Shown: positions 18,065-28,958 of the stretch, piece after piece
Numbering within the stretch: the first letter of the stretch is position 1
How the letters are laid out: each line of letters opens with the position of its first letter
Source: a bacterium
GTDB lineage: Bacteria; Sumerlaeota; Sumerlaeia; SLMS01; JAHLLQ01
Length of the DNA stretch: 64,000 bases
NCBI GenBank assembly: GCA_020444065.1
Contig: JAHLLQ010000003.1
Span: 62,001 to 126,000 of the forward strand
Direction of reading: 5' to 3'
Notes under the pieces: generated by a model
The model's input: only the letters and a program-made list of their open reading frames with translations
The model's database searches: none
Told to the model about the DNA's origin: nothing
Made by a program: the position numbers and the translations under genes

Positions 18065-18284
18065 GAAAAATATCTCCAATTCAGGTTCAGAATAGCCATA
18101 ATATGGATACTTAACGCTCCAAAGCAATATCCGGCCCGGGAGGCGTAGGGCTTTTCGGTACAATAAAGACAATGCAGAGAACATTAATTGTGTTTGTCTG
18201 TTTATGGACGCGATTGACGTTGCGGATGCCGAGAATGGAATGTTCTGAGTAAGCAGTTCAATGGCGGATCAGGAGGATATTCAC

Positions 18285-18803
18285 ATGACGGCTTCGGGTT
18301 GTTTGATTCGTGACGAAGCGCCCGGCGATGTGGCCGGGATCTCGGACGTGACGATCGCGGCCTTCAAGACGCTGGAGATCAGCAACCAGACGGAGCACTT
18401 GATTGTCGATGCGCTGCGCACGGCGGGTGCGTTGACGATTTCGCTGGTTGCAGAAATCGATGACCGCGTTGTGGGACACATCGCGTTTTCGCCGATCACG
18501 ATCTCGGACGGCACGGAAAGATGGTATGGACTTGGGCCGGTTTCCGTGTTGCCGGAGTTGCAACAGCAGGGCATCGGCAAGGCGCTGATCAAAGAAGGGT
18601 TGGCGCGTCTGAAGGGCATCGGCGCGCGCGGCTGCTGCCTTGTTGGGCACCCGGAGTACTACAAGAAGTTCGGCTTCGCGAATTCATCCGACCTGCACCT
18701 CGAAGGCGTCCCGCCAGAGGTGTTCTTCGCGCTCTCGCTGGACGGCAGCACACCCCGCGGGAGTGTGTGTTTTCATGAGGCGTTTCTGCTGGATGCGATG
18801 TGA
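18285..18803 (+). CDS. GNAT N-acetyltransferase (YhbS-like)
   Basis: A 172-residue GNAT-fold enzyme. The acetyl-CoA-binding motif is visible as VLPELQQQGIGKALIKEGLA (Q-x-x-G-I-G-x-A), preceded by the beta-strand GHIAFSPITI. The segment RGCCLVGHPEYYKKFGF matches the YhbS-like subgroup. These transfer an acetyl group to a small molecule, RNA or protein; the acceptor is unknown. I use ATG 18285, which has GGAGGA eight bases upstream, rather than the in-frame ATG at 18261. Confidence 0.9.
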   Translation: MTASGCLIRDEAPGDVAGISDVTIAAFKTLEISNQTEHLIVDALRTAGALTISLVAEIDDRVVGHIAFSPITISDGTERWYGLGPVSVLPELQQQGIGKALIKEGLARLKGIGARGCCLVGHPEYYKKFGFANSSDLHLEGVPPEVFFALSLDGSTPRGSVCFHEAFLLDAM

Positions 18804-18849
18804 GGGGTTTGAGCTGGGGGGATCGATCTGGTTGCGAGAGGTGCATCAA

Positions 18850-19371
18850 GTGGACATCGACAAGGTCATTCGGGATTGGAGAATCTCCTTCGGGGACGTT
18901 CCTCCGTTCGGCCATTGTATGCGAAAGATCCTGGAAGATCGATGGCTGCGTATCCACAGCCTGCCCGACTCGAAGAGACAACCCGAAGACGATCGCGATA
19001 GAGAAGTCCTGCTTCATCGTCACAATACCGTTGCCGCGAAAATGCTCGGAGAAGCGGCACGTTGCGTCCTCTTTTTCCCCTATCTGCATGAGCGGGCGAT
19101 TGCGATTCCGGAGTTTTCGTACGAGGACAAATGGGACGAGTATCATATTTCTGCGAAAGAAGTGATTTGGCAGTCTGGAGCCCACGATGATCTTATCTTG
19201 GAGACGGCCGAGTGGAAGATCCCTCAGATTGTCTTAGCCAATTTGGCGGGAGGAAGTGCCTATGCTCCCTATGATGGCGGCGCAGATTTGTTCTTCGCAT
19301 GTGGCGAGGATTTTGCGCTTGCACGGGAGCAATGGAAGGAGTGGCTCTCTCCGCACCCATCCGGGCTTTGA
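18850..19371 (+). CDS. Unknown cytoplasmic protein (possibly DUF3885-like)
   Basis: About 173 residues. Conserved-looking stretches are DWRISFGDVPPFGHCMR, RWLRIHSLPDSKR, LLHRHNTVAAKML and, at the end, SAYAPYDGGADLFFA followed by EWLSPHP. This pattern (R-W-x-R-I-H-S-L-P, then a P-Y-D-G-G-x-D end) recalls a small family I believe is annotated DUF3885; that is from memory and uncertain. The start is unclear: GTG 18850 has AGAGG eight bases upstream, while GTG 18841 and ATG 18792 are also in frame. It follows the GNAT gene closely on the same strand. Confidence 0.7.
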   Translation: MDIDKVIRDWRISFGDVPPFGHCMRKILEDRWLRIHSLPDSKRQPEDDRDREVLLHRHNTVAAKMLGEAARCVLFFPYLHERAIAIPEFSYEDKWDEYHISAKEVIWQSGAHDDLILETAEWKIPQIVLANLAGGSAYAPYDGGADLFFACGEDFALAREQWKEWLSPHPSGL

Positions 19372-19385
19372 TTCCTCCCGCAACT

Positions 19386-19527
19386 TCACATCGCGTGCAC
19401 CGTGAGGCGGGCTCTTTGGCGGTGGGCTTCTTCGGCGGGGGTGGTGCCGAAGAGGCGTTTGAATTCGCGGCTGAACTGGGACGTGCTTTCGTAGCCAACG
19501 GCGAGACTTCCTTCCTCAGCATTTCTT
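19386..19527 (-). pseudogene. C-terminal remnant of an AraC-family regulator
   Basis: Read on the minus strand, this stretch encodes [20 protein letters not shown] then [19 protein letters not shown] and a stop. That is the second helix-turn-helix and tail of an AraC/XylS regulator. An in-frame stop lies just upstream (around 19530), and the N-terminal domain and first helix-turn-helix are missing, so it is a truncated gene. The partial dispersed repeat begins within about 12 bases of the truncation point. Confidence 0.75.
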
Positions 19528-19538
19528 TATGCACTCAA

Positions 19539-19645
19539 ACAAGAAACTCTATTCATCGAACATCATCTCCATCCCGCCGGGAGACTCCTCCTCTTTCGGT
19601 AACCGCTTGCGTTTGTGAAGACGAAGGCGAGTGCAGCCCCGGGCA
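19539..19645 (-). repeat. Partial copy D of the ~222-bp dispersed repeat
   Basis: The reverse complement matches the right half of copies A-C at 38.8-41.5 kb, including CGAAAGAGGAGGAGTCTCCC-like and GATGGAGATGATGTTCGATG stretches and the terminal GAGTTTCTTGT. Its interior matches copy C most closely (CACAAACGC). The left half is absent. It lies exactly between the AraC and DUF2255 remnants. Confidence 0.75.
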
Positions 19646-19797
19646 TGACGAAGGAAGTCCACTTCGAACCAGTGGAGGGCTCCATCAACGATCGCATCGA
19701 TGATGCTTACAGGGCGAAGTACAAGACCAGCCCGTATCTCGCTCCCATGATCGGCGAGCGAGCGCGTTCCGCGACGGTGAGGATCCGCCAGCGGATT
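19645..19797 (+). pseudogene. C-terminal remnant of a DUF2255-family protein
   Basis: The frame from the ATG at 19645 reads MTKEVHFEPVEGSINDRIDD then AYRAKYKTSPYLAPMIGERA and RSATVRI. This matches the C-terminal half of DUF2255 proteins as I remember them (V-x-F-x-x-V, then N-D-x-I-D-x-A-Y-R-x-K-Y, then A-x-T-x-R-L). The N-terminal half of the family is missing and is replaced upstream by the dispersed repeat, so this looks like a truncated gene. The frame then runs on into Arg-rich sequence antisense to the next gene. Confidence 0.7.
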
Positions 19798-19801
19798 CGG
19801 C

Positions 19802-22800
19802 TTAGGGAACACCTCCTCCGTAGACTGGGAGTACTTCATAGCCGGCCAGGCCGATGGACCATCCGTAGAGGATCCAGGCGTCGCGAATGTCGACGACGCC
19901 GTCGACGTTGGCATCGAACCGGTTGTCGTAGGGATTCAAGGTTCCGCCGTCGAGCAGGCGAGCGAGCACGACGCCGTCGGTCATGTTGGTGACTCCGTCG
20001 CCGTTGACGTCCCCGAAGTTCGGACGCGAGTTGGGATCCGAGCGTCCTGAACCGTAGAGGTCTTCCAGTTCATCGCTGAATCCATCTCCATCCGAATCCT
20101 GCTTGCTGTACGGGGTCGGAGCAGGAACGGGCGTTGGAGTCGGCGTTGCGATCGCTGACGAGATTGCCGTGACCTCGTGCGCCGTCTCGACGACAAGGAT
20201 AAGCGGGTTGGCGTAAGGATCGGCTCCCGGCGGAATGTCTCCTGTCCAGTGATCGAACTCCCAACCGGAATTGAAGCTCGCCTCGATTGTCACCGTATCG
20301 CCGTAATTGTAGCCGGCGCTGGTCGGATCGATGTTATACGATCCGTTTTCGACGTTGATGTTCAGGACGTAGCTGGCAACGACGAATTCGGCCGTCACAT
20401 TCTTGGCGCTGTCCATTGTGAGCATCAGAGGGTTCTCCAACGTCTGCTCGAGTGGAACGTCGCCGCTCCATTCCAGGAACTCGTAGCCTTCCGCGGCATG
20501 GGGATTCAGTTCCACGATCGTTCCCGATTCGTACCCGGGTTGATCGGGCGCAGCGGCGATCGTTCCGTTTGTTGCGTTCAGTGTCAGTGTGTACCACGTG
20601 GCCGGCGTTGGCGTCGGCGCCGGGGTTGGCGACGGCGAAGGGGACGGAGTCGGCGATGGCGCAGCCAGCGGACTTGTCCAGACTTCGAACGCCATGTCCA
20701 TTGGCGAGCCATCCAGTCGATGGCCGACGGGCCAGTATTGTGCGTTCCAATTCAGTCCGTCTTCGCTGCGAAGGGCGGCAGCGTTCCAGTGCTCCTCGCT
20801 GTTGAACCACGCCCAGTGATACGTGAAGGTGGCCGGTTCGGCGGAGTAGAGCGCGCTGATGGAGAGGAAGTAGCGTTCACCCTCTTCCAACGGCCACGCC
20901 GAGAGGAGGTTCGCCTGGAAGCGGTAGAGGTGTTCGTACGTTCCCGGTGCGTTCCATTGCTCGACGGCGCCGACCCATTCCTCTGAGTAGGAGCGGCACG
21001 CATCGGTATACAATAGGGCGCCCGGTTGCGGCGGAAGGCCATCGACGTACTCGTAGATCGAGATCTCAAAGTAGGTCGGGCGCTCGTCGGGCCAGTCGTA
21101 GTTGCCGGTCAGGCCTTCGAGCGAGGCGGGCGAGTTGACCTGCGCGGATGTTGCGCTTTCCCATCCGGGATAGGAACCCCACCAACGGATTGCTTGTACG
21201 CTGTTATCGTTGGCGAACACGAAGTCATCGGCCTGGATGAACTTCGCTGTGGCCCCCACGTCGGAGTAACATGTCGATCCGAACCCGTCAGTGGTGTTCG
21301 GGAGTTGCTGCGCCTGGACGTCCGCCGGTGTCGGCGATGGCGTTGCGGTGACGACTGGAGTCGGCGTGTCCGATGGCGTTGGCGTGGGGGACAGGTTGCC
21401 CTCCATTTCGAATGCCATGTTGACGGCTGTGCCGGATCTTGGATGGCCGGACGGCCATGTCAGTTCCTGCCAACCGCTGCCGACCGGCTGTTGCAGTGCG
21501 GCGGCATTCCAGTTGTTTGCACTGGTCATCCATCCCCACGGATAGGCGGGCGATGTTGTATCGAACACCGCCTCGATGCTAACGAACCACGTGGCATCGG
21601 CGTCCGATGTCCACGGTGTTGGGAGTGTGACTTCATACTCGAAGACATGATCGTAGGTGCCGGGCGCATCCCAGCGTTCAACCGCGGCAAGCCAGGTCTG
21701 TGAATAAGTGGGGACGGAGACTTGCTCAATGACGGTTCCGGGCGTCGGGGGGGCGGCATCGGTGTAGTCGTACCACGTCAGTTGGAAGGCAACGGGCTGA
21801 ATCGTCGGTGCACTGGGCGGCTCGGCAGAGTCGTTGCTCCAGCCTTCGTAGGCTCCCCAGAAGCGCACGGATTCGATTTGCGCGCCGGGAATGCTTTGCC
21901 AGTCGTCTGCGACGGTGATGTGGCTCGCCGCGCGAGATCCATCGTCCCCCCAGGACTCCATCGCATCGCCATCGTCGGTGTCCGGGGGCTGGTTCCAGCC
22001 CATGTAGTCCGGCGTCGGCGATGGCGACGGTGTAGGTGTGTCGGACGGCGTGGGGCTGCCGGTGGGGGAGGGCGACGGCGGCGGAGAAGGCGTCGGCGTG
22101 AGTGTGAGCGTCGGCGATGGAGAAGGCGTTGGGCTGGGCGACGGCGTTGGGGACGGAGTCGGCGTCGGGCCGAGGCTTGGCCAGAGTTCGAAGGCCAGAT
22201 CAAACACCTGGCCTTCCAGGCGATGTCCGGGTGGCCACGAAATCGGATCAAACCCTGTGCCGCTCCAGTACATCGCCGACTGACCCTCGTGCGATTCGGC
22301 CGTGAACCACCCCCAGTTGTTGGATGGCCAAGGGGGACCCTGAATCGCCTGGATGCTCAGGAAGTAGTCCGTTCCCTGCACCTGATTCCACGGAGTTGCG
22401 AGATTGCATTCAACGTCGAAGACATGGAATGTATAGTTGGGATCCCAGTAGCCTGTGACTTCGCCACGAGGCGTGATGGTATACTCGGTCACCGTCTCTT
22501 GTTCGAGGATTGTTCCCGGAACCGGATGGGCGCCACTCGTGTCGGAAGCGTACCATGTGAGAAGGAAACTACCAGGCAGTCCTGATGACGGTACTGCGAC
22601 GGGGTCCGGATTGTCGTACTCATAGCCGGAGAGACAGCCACTCCAGGAGACTCTGACGATCGGCTGGCCATCGGGGCACGTCCAATCATCGACGACGAGA
22701 TCTTGATAGGAATCGTCGGACATTTTCCAGGAGGCATTGTCGTAGCCATCCGTCATATTGGGGATACGTTCCTCTTTCGGCCCCGGTGTGGGAATTGGAG

Positions 22801-25800
22801 ACGGAGTTGGCGTGGGCGGCGGAGGACCGGTGACGAGCTCGAACGCCATGTCCATGTCTTGCCCGCCGAGGCGGTGACCGCCAACATAGGTCAGCGACTC
22901 TGTGAAGGTACTGTCCGTGTAGAGTTGTGCCGCGACGCCATTCTGAACCTCCGTGTTTGCCCAGCCCCATTGGACGAGTGGCGCGCCGCCCGTTGAGTAG
23001 ATGGCCTCGATTGCCAGGAAGTAGTGTTCTCCCTGTGTCTGGTTCCATTCCGTCGGCAGGGCGCAGGAGTAGTAGAACTCGTGCTCGTAGTCGCCGTTGC
23101 CTTGCGGCCCGGTATTGATGATCGCGCCGTACCACTCTTCGGTGTAGTCACTGACGGTGGTCTCGGCGATCAGGCTGCCGATTCGGGGTGCCGCGCCGCT
23201 GGTATCGTATTCGTACCAGGCGAGGCGGAAGTCGATGTCGACAGTCGAAGGCGGGTCGCAGCGGTCCGCGCTCAAGTTGTTGTACCCGAGGTACGATCCC
23301 CACCAATTGACGCGCACGATCGGTTCGCCGTTCAGGCATTCCCAGTCGTCGACAATCATGAAGTCGATGTAGCTGGGCGAGTAATAGGAGGCGGTGTCGT
23401 ATCCGTCGGTGTCGTTGATCGGCTGGCTCCATTTGTCGGCGGCTTGCCAGCCGGATTCGACCTCGCTCAGTTCGCTTCCCACTTCGCCGGATGCATCGAG
23501 GAAACGTTGCAGCCAGTAGTAGTAGCGCACTCCTGCCTGCGGGGGAACGTCATTCGTCGAAAGCGTGGAAATGAGTTCGGCAACGAGGGTCTTCTCGCCA
23601 TCCTCCGCGTCCGAGCGATAGACGTTGAAGTAGGAGCCGGGGGGAGCTTCATCCCACCAGAGGTGCACGCGATCTCCATAAACGCCATCGGTCGCCGTCA
23701 ATCCCGTTGGCGCTGGAAGGGGCAGCCAGCCCTTCGCGGCGGGATCGCTGAAGCCGCTTGCATTTGCTCCGAATTCGTTCGTGGCGCTTTGAACGCGATA
23801 GTAGTACACGCCACCCGAGGCGGCCGAATCGTCGAGGATCTCGCCGCCGGACACCCAGTTGGAAACGGGTATCAGGCCGCCTCCAGGTGTTTCGGATCGG
23901 CCCACGCGATAGTGTGTTGCTCCATCGACGACATACCAGGAGACGTGCACGCCATCTTCCCGCGTCCCCTTTGAAGCGGATACGGAGACCGGTGGACCGA
24001 GGGCGCGCCATCCGCTGTCGGCGGAGCTGTACTCGCTGGGACGACTTCCGTCGAATGTCCAGGCGGCTTTCACTTTGTAGTAGTACGTCTTCATCGCGTC
24101 GCCGGTTGCGTCTTCGAAGGACGTCGATTGTTGCCAGTGGCTGACGGGATCGTAGAAGCCATCGACGATCTCCGAGCGCCAGACGCGGTAGTATTTCGCG
24201 CCATCGACAGGGTCCCAATCGATTGTGACATGCTCTTCGGATGTTCCGTCGCTGGCCGTGACGTTATCTGGGTCGGTGAGTCGGATGTATCCATCGTCCG
24301 GGTCGGAGAGTTCGCTGGCGCGGTAGCCGCCTGGGCTCAGTGCGGACTTCACCCAGAAGTACTGCGAGTCGGGCTTGTCCAGGCCGGTGGCGTCCCAGCT
24401 TGTCCCGCTGATCCAACCGCTCAGTGGGTATGGGTTCGTTGCATCCGCTTCCCAATGCCAGAAGACGCAGTAGTAGTTTGCGCCCGGGACGGCATCCCAC
24501 GAAACGCGGATTCGATCATTGTAGGCTCCATCGGTTGCGCTGACGTTGGCGGGCGCAACGAGGCCCGTCCAGCCTTGCTGGGCTGAGCTGAAGCCGCTCT
24601 GGAATGTTCCTTCGTTGTCGATCGCCTTGCGGACACGGTAGTAGTACACTTTGCCGAGTTGCAGCGAAGCGTCGTCATCGTAGAAGATCGAGGCAGTCAT
24701 CCAATCTGAAACAGCGGTGGGAGTCGCCTCAGGATGTTCGCTGCGATACACGCGGAACCACATATCCGATTCGTAGCTCCACTGGAGGCGAACCTTGTCG
24801 ACGAACTGGCCCTTACTCGCTGAGACGTTGCTGGGAGCGGTCAACGCGCGCAGGCCGACATCGCTATCGCTCCAGAAGCTTTGATGGTTTCCATCGTTAG
24901 CTTTCGCGCCGCGGACGCGATAGTAGTAGGATGTTCCTGGGTCCGCCGAGGTGTCGGAGAACCAAGTCCGATCATGCAGCCAGTCGCTGACGGGCTGGTA
25001 GGCATCCAACGGAGAATTCCAATCCGGCGCGCGATAGACGCGATAGTATTCCTGCGATCCATTCGGGGTCCATGTGATGAGAATATCGGAAGTGCTGGCG
25101 CCGCCCGAGGCATTTACGTTCGTGGGGGCCTTTGACCTGCGCCAGCCCCAACTGTAATCGCTGCCCTCGCTCTTCAGGTAGCCGCCCGGTCCCGCGGCCG
25201 CTTCGATCGAATAGGCGTAATTCGTATCGTAGGAGGCACTCCAATCGAGAATGCTCGTGTCGGGAATCCATGTTGAGATGGGAGCAAAGGGTTTCCCGTC
25301 CACTGCTCGATGGACACGATAGAGCGCCGCGCCGGGAACAGAATTCCAAGTGACCATGATGCCGTCACTGCGCGTGCCATTTGACGCTTCCGGAGCGTCG
25401 GGCTTGCCCACAGGCGCCTGGGCCTGATAGGGCCACAACCGAATGGTCACGTCGTCGACCCATGCGCCTTCGTCGACGTTCGCATCGCTGTCGCTGTGGA
25501 ACCAGAGCGCGACCCAGACTTGGTCTTCGCCCATGACGCTTCCGACATTCGGCATGTCATGCAGTCCGAGCGCACCGCGATACCACCCTCCGGAAGGCTC
25601 GCGATACAGATAGCCGTCGAAGTTTACGCCATCCGTCGAAGCTGCGATTCCGAGGAAGTCATCGGGAAAGTCCGTGTACTCGAACGTCATCGCCACGCCG
25701 ACTTCGCCCTGTGTATGATATTTCGTGCTGAACGGTCCGTAGATCAGGTAGTTGTCGACATTCGCGGGATAGTCGACGGTCGTGCCGTGCGAAGCTGCAA

Positions 25801-27481
25801 TGGGATGCACGGAGTAGGAGGGATCTCCACCGGGGGGCTCGGGATCTATCGTGCGTTGATGGGAGCGTTCACCGGTGATGCCCCATTTGGCGTAGGTTGC
25901 TCCCTTTGACATGTGCGTCCAGGGGCCCAGTTCGCCTTCGAAGTCTTCCGACCAGACGACATCGTACGGATCGGCGACCGGCTGGACGTGCATCACCCAT
26001 TCCCACGTGTCGCTGTTGTTGTCGACGTTCAACCAAATGCCGTCGGGCGCTTCGCTTTCCCAGTTTGTGTGCAGGTGAACGAGGTGCTCGCCCGTTGTGC
26101 TGTCGTAACCCACGATCGTCGACCAGTGGCCGCTGGTGATATCGCCCGCGGTGCGCCACCAGCAGTACGCCAGCGGCCGTCCCGCGTCGATTTCGCTCGT
26201 AATTCGGTCCCAGTACACCGGCTGGTCGTCGCTGGCGCGGAACGTGGTCGAGTTGCCGTACTTGTTCAGTTTGGCAACGTATTCCATGCCTTCTGCGACT
26301 GGATCGCCCATTGGCCATGTGCCCAGCGTTGGGCTGTATTCGCACGCATCCATCAGGTGGTACACGAGGTTCTCTTCGTGGCCTGGATCGGAGCTGCGCA
26401 TCACTTCGCCATTGTCGACGAAATTGCCGTATCCGTGCTGATCCCAGTAGGCATAGATCGTTGCGAATGTCGTTGGGCCGCAGGCATTCTTGCCGTACTG
26501 CGATTGGTACAGGAAGGGAACGCCATCCATGTCGTTCATGCCGCGGTGTGCGCGCACTTTCATGACGGGAGGGGCACCTGTCTTCTCAAAGGAAGCCCAC
26601 GTATCGACGGCCGATGGGCGTTCGCTGCTTACGGGTGCAGAGGGTAGACCGGAAGCGCTTCGCGTGCTGCGCTCGACCAGCGTCTGCTCGTACGGATTCA
26701 CAAGCGGCGCGTTGGCGCTCCGCAGCGACGACGAGGATTCGTGCAGAATCTCCAGCGGGCCGGAGTAATATGTCTTTGCAATGTTCGCGTCTGGCGACTT
26801 CGCGGTCGCACGGACCGCTGGAAGATCGCGAATGTGAGGCGCTACGCCGCGATAGTATTCGATCAGTGGGTACACATCGCGACGCGCCGCGATAATGATC
26901 GTTCCGACGGAGTCCGCTTGCTTGATCGCAATGCGGGCTTCTTCCTTGTCGGCCTGCTTCGCCAATTCTGCGTGATCCTCCATTGCCTGACGATTCTGCA
27001 GATCGATCTGCTCACGCATTGCCTTCTCAAGCGATCCTGGCTTCAACTGAAACGACACCGCCTCGCGCGGTGTCGCATTGCCTTCCAGATCGATGTCCAT
27101 GTTCTTTTCCGCCGCAGCGGCTTCTTTGACATCTTGCGTCTCGACCTCGAGTTCTTCCATGGCTTGGAACTCGCCGAATCGATCGCTTGCCTCCAGGGCG
27201 CGTTGGCGAATCTCCGTCTGGGAGAGCGACTCGCCGTTCAGGGAGAACTGACAGGCGTACGCGCTCACGTTTCCGTCGAGCGAGTAGTACGGCGTCACGG
27301 AGATGAGATTCGAGCCCGGCCAGAAATGTCCCGCGTAGTATTCAGCGGCGTCCTCGGCAAGGCTCGCATCCACGGGAGTAAACTTTGGCGATTCGATTTC
27401 TGCGAAAGCCTGCTGCAGAAGGGGTGCCCCAATAACAAATAGGACTGCCATGAGGGCAGTCGCAAACGCACGACAGCGCAT
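19802..27481 (-). CDS. 2,559-residue secreted multidomain protein with C39-like peptidase domain
   Basis: A signal peptide ([20 protein letters not shown]...QQAFA) leads a long pro-region with charged helices. A C39-like papain-fold domain spans about 320-505: catalytic-type Cys334 in [16 protein letters not shown] and His452 in [12 protein letters not shown] beta-sandwich follows at about 507-680 ([15 protein letters not shown], then [12 protein letters not shown]). Next are seven FN3 modules (about 687-1347, W-x-x-V-x-G-A-x-Y-Y-R-V pattern). Four repeats of an unnamed D-G-Y/D-D-W-type module (about 1350-2267) are separated by Pro/Thr/Ser linkers. Two InlB-like repeats (about 2290-2439, [11 protein letters not shown] and [12 protein letters not shown]) precede the end. 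The C-terminus carries a Ca-binding [18 protein letters not shown] motif and a dockerin-like pair ([28 protein letters not shown]). A GGGGGAGAGG site precedes the ATG. Confidence 0.9.
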   Translation of the reverse strand: MRCRAFATALMAVLFVIGAPLLQQAFAEIESPKFTPVDASLAEDAAEYYAGHFWPGSNLISVTPYYSLDGNVSAYACQFSLNGESLSQTEIRQRALEASDRFGEFQAMEELEVETQDVKEAAAAEKNMDIDLEGNATPREAVSFQLKPGSLEKAMREQIDLQNRQAMEDHAELAKQADKEEARIAIKQADSVGTIIIAARRDVYPLIEYYRGVAPHIRDLPAVRATAKSPDANIAKTYYSGPLEILHESSSSLRSANAPLVNPYEQTLVERSTRSASGLPSAPVSSERPSAVDTWASFEKTGAPPVMKVRAHRGMNDMDGVPFLYQSQYGKNACGPTTFATIYAYWDQHGYGNFVDNGEVMRSSDPGHEENLVYHLMDACEYSPTLGTWPMGDPVAEGMEYVAKLNKYGNSTTFRASDDQPVYWDRITSEIDAGRPLAYCWWRTAGDITSGHWSTIVGYDSTTGEHLVHLHTNWESEAPDGIWLNVDNNSDTWEWVMHVQPVADPYDVVWSEDFEGELGPWTHMSKGATYAKWGITGERSHQRTIDPEPPGGDPSYSVHPIAASHGTTVDYPANVDNYLIYGPFSTKYHTQGEVGVAMTFEYTDFPDDFLGIAASTDGVNFDGYLYREPSGGWYRGALGLHDMPNVGSVMGEDQVWVALWFHSDSDANVDEGAWVDDVTIRLWPYQAQAPVGKPDAPEASNGTRSDGIMVTWNSVPGAALYRVHRAVDGKPFAPISTWIPDTSILDWSASYDTNYAYSIEAAAGPGGYLKSEGSDYSWGWRRSKAPTNVNASGGASTSDILITWTPNGSQEYYRVYRAPDWNSPLDAYQPVSDWLHDRTWFSDTSADPGTSYYYRVRGAKANDGNHQSFWSDSDVGLRALTAPSNVSASKGQFVDKVRLQWSYESDMWFRVYRSEHPEATPTAVSDWMTASIFYDDDASLQLGKVYYYRVRKAIDNEGTFQSGFSSAQQGWTGLVAPANVSATDGAYNDRIRVSWDAVPGANYYCVFWHWEADATNPYPLSGWISGTSWDATGLDKPDSQYFWVKSALSPGGYRASELSDPDDGYIRLTDPDNVTASDGTSEEHVTIDWDPVDGAKYYRVWRSEIVDGFYDPVSHWQQSTSFEDATGDAMKTYYYKVKAAWTFDGSRPSEYSSADSGWRALGPPVSVSASKGTREDGVHVSWYVVDGATHYRVGRSETPGGGLIPVSNWVSGGEILDDSAASGGVYYYRVQSATNEFGANASGFSDPAAKGWLPLPAPTGLTATDGVYGDRVHLWWDEAPPGSYFNVYRSDAEDGEKTLVAELISTLSTNDVPPQAGVRYYYWLQRFLDASGEVGSELSEVESGWQAADKWSQPINDTDGYDTASYYSPSYIDFMIVDDWECLNGEPIVRVNWWGSYLGYNNLSADRCDPPSTVDIDFRLAWYEYDTSGAAPRIGSLIAETTVSDYTEEWYGAIINTGPQGNGDYEHEFYYSCALPTEWNQTQGEHYFLAIEAIYSTGGAPLVQWGWANTEVQNGVAAQLYTDSTFTESLTYVGGHRLGGQDMDMAFELVTGPPPPTPTPSPIPTPGPKEERIPNMTDGYDNASWKMSDDSYQDLVVDDWTCPDGQPIVRVSWSGCLSGYEYDNPDPVAVPSSGLPGSFLLTWYASDTSGAHPVPGTILEQETVTEYTITPRGEVTGYWDPNYTFHVFDVECNLATPWNQVQGTDYFLSIQAIQGPPWPSNNWGWFTAESHEGQSAMYWSGTGFDPISWPPGHRLEGQVFDLAFELWPSLGPTPTPSPTPSPSPTPSPSPTLTLTPTPSPPPSPSPTGSPTPSDTPTPSPSPTPDYMGWNQPPDTDDGDAMESWGDDGSRAASHITVADDWQSIPGAQIESVRFWGAYEGWSNDSAEPPSAPTIQPVAFQLTWYDYTDAAPPTPGTVIEQVSVPTYSQTWLAAVERWDAPGTYDHVFEYEVTLPTPWTSDADATWFVSIEAVFDTTSPAYPWGWMTSANNWNAAALQQPVGSGWQELTWPSGHPRSGTAVNMAFEMEGNLSPTPTPSDTPTPVVTATPSPTPADVQAQQLPNTTDGFGSTCYSDVGATAKFIQADDFVFANDNSVQAIRWWGSYPGWESATSAQVNSPASLEGLTGNYDWPDERPTYFEISIYEYVDGLPPQPGALLYTDACRSYSEEWVGAVEQWNAPGTYEHLYRFQANLLSAWPLEEGERYFLSISALYSAEPATFTYHWAWFNSEEHWNAAALRSEDGLNWNAQYWPVGHRLDGSPMDMAFEVWTSPLAAPSPTPSPSPSPTPAPTPTPATWYTLTLNATNGTIAAAPDQPGYESGTIVELNPHAAEGYEFLEWSGDVPLEQTLENPLMLTMDSAKNVTAEFVVASYVLNINVENGSYNIDPTSAGYNYGDTVTIEASFNSGWEFDHWTGDIPPGADPYANPLILVVETAHEVTAISSAIATPTPTPVPAPTPYSKQDSDGDGFSDELEDLYGSGRSDPNSRPNFGDVNGDGVTNMTDGVVLARLLDGGTLNPYDNRFDANVDGVVDIRDAWILYGWSIGLAGYEVLPVYGGGVP

Positions 27482-27740
27482 AAAAATGACCTCTCCCCCT
27501 CACGTTCGCGCAGCGAAACGTTCGGGACCATCAGGGTGACATCGATTGTACGATGATTTCCTGCTAGAGCGCAGGACCCAAGTGGTCAACCGCAATCGGC
27601 TCCATGAAGGGAGCGTTTGCGACTTCAGGAGGTGATTTGCAGAAAAGTGATGAAGGTGAAACATGTCAAAAGCATATAATCATGGTTGGACTAAGTCCTC
27701 TCACGCGAAAGGACTGCATTTTCGCCGGAAAGGCAGGAAT
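27482..27740. other. Intergenic region upstream of the giant protein
   Basis: This is a divergent promoter-bearing spacer. I see no gene in it; an alternative ATG for the next gene lies at 27663. No convincing sigma-70 boxes are visible. Confidence 0.4.
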
Positions 27741-27944
27741 ATGATCGGAAACAATGGGAATGAAGACCGGAGCTTGCTGATAATTATCGGAGGGCTGGTC
27801 TTGGGTGTTGGTGCGGGGTTCTTCTTTTTCCCCGTGGGAGTTTTCGGTGTCACTTCAGTATTTGCCTTCACAGGCTGCATCCTCGGAGGATTCGGGCTGT
27901 CCCTGATCGTCGCAGCGATCCTCTCGGCGAACAAGAAGGGCTGA
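27741..27944 (+). CDS. Small two-span membrane protein
   Basis: 67 residues from the ATG at 27741 (preceded by AAGGCAGGA), or 93 from the ATG at 27663. Two hydrophobic segments (LLIIIGGLVLGVGAGFFFFP and SVFAFTGCILGGFGLSLIVA) are joined by a short loop, and the protein ends ANKKG. No family recognised. Its codons are AT-richer than those of its neighbours. Confidence 0.6.
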   Translation: MIGNNGNEDRSLLIIIGGLVLGVGAGFFFFPVGVFGVTSVFAFTGCILGGFGLSLIVAAILSANKKG

Positions 27945-28007
27945 TCGCCAAGCATTTCATTCGTGGCTCTCTCGGGGCGGAGATACTCCCCCGGCACACG
28001 CTTCCGT

Positions 28008-28031
28008 TGACTCTCCGCCAGGGGAGAGTCA
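28008..28031. terminator. Hairpin between convergent genes
   Basis: Arms TGACTCTCC and GGAGAGTCA enclose a 6-base loop. There is no T-run, but the site lies between the convergent ends at 27944 and 28059, which favours a terminator role. Confidence 0.5.
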
Positions 28032-28058
28032 TCGAGTCGTCATCGCTGCGGTCTGTTC

Positions 28059-28778
28059 TCAGTGCACCGTCCAGAATTCCATTTCATCGGCGGGGACGGC
28101 TACGTGCGCCGGGCCGTGGAAGAGGCTGCTGCCAACGATATCGATCTCTTCGAGCATGTACCAACGCTCTTCGCCCGCGACGGTCGTTTCCGTGTCGGTG
28201 AACTCATAGGTCGCCCCACTTGTGGGGTCTCCCTTGCCTGGTATGAGAGTGGTTGTCAGCTTCTCTCCCAGCGAATATCCGCCGCTTCCATCCGGAGTGG
28301 CACGGTAGATCTCGAAGCCCACGATGTTGACTTCGGCAGCCGTTACCCATTCCACCAATACGGTCGATCCGGCGCCGGTGGTTGAGGCCGTAAACGAAAG
28401 CAAATCGACGAACAGGGGATCCGACTGTCCAGGTCCTGGGCCACCTGGATCGACGATTGCGATGCCGCAGCCGAAGCGGGCTGTGTTTGGCTCTACGCTG
28501 AGTGTGACGGTCGATGCGCTATCGATCGCTTCTGTGTCGGTTCCGTCGGCGATCCAGATTTCGTCTCCGGCAGTGGCGGACGAAACCGCATCGCTGACAC
28601 TGACGAAGGCGTTCGTCCATGAGGCACAATCGCCGGTCCCTGTTGCATTGTGATCGACGCCCAGCGCAGCGGCCTCGGCCCATTGAGGGCTGGCGACCAG
28701 GAGAATGGTCGCCAACAGAAAAGTTCGACTGATCGCCGTCCATCTGTGAATCTCGGAATTGTATGCGTTGGGTGTCAT
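28059..28778 (-). CDS. Short secreted protein joining a beta-helix start to an FN3-like end
   Basis: 239 residues with a signal peptide (SRTFLLATILLVASPQWAEA). Residues about 45-80 read GVDHNATGTGDCASWTNAFV and TAGDEIWIADGTDT, the usual opening of long parallel beta-helix surface proteins. After about 40 more residues the sequence changes to a C-terminal domain (VDLLSFTAS, VLVEWVTAAEVNIVGFEIYR, EERWYMLEEIDIVG, FHGPAHVAV) typical of proteins that have an FN3-like domain after a long helix. The helix itself is nearly absent, so this looks like an internally shortened member of that class. ATG 28778 follows AGAGGAA. Confidence 0.75.
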   Translation of the reverse strand: MTPNAYNSEIHRWTAISRTFLLATILLVASPQWAEAAALGVDHNATGTGDCASWTNAFVSVSDAVSSATAGDEIWIADGTDTEAIDSASTVTLSVEPNTARFGCGIAIVDPGGPGPGQSDPLFVDLLSFTASTTGAGSTVLVEWVTAAEVNIVGFEIYRATPDGSGGYSLGEKLTTTLIPGKGDPTSGATYEFTDTETTVAGEERWYMLEEIDIVGSSLFHGPAHVAVPADEMEFWTVH

Positions 28779-28958
28779 GATCGCGTTTCCTCTGCCGCGG
28801 ACGCTCAAAACCGAGGGTCCGTGACACACAATGCTCTTCACTGATCAAGCAGCGAAGTTCTTGACAAACGGGCACTTATTGAAGCGTGAATGGGGATCGC
28901 TCCAGGGTCAAGCGCAGTATCTCCAAGCAGCGATGCGTTGAGCCAATCGCCCGCATTT

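Noticed and set aside
20600-22850. Tandem DNA repeats GGCGTNGGCGANGG
   Set aside because: They encode Pro/Thr/Ser linkers of the giant secreted protein, and the same kind of codons recurs in the kinase stalk at 44770-45200.
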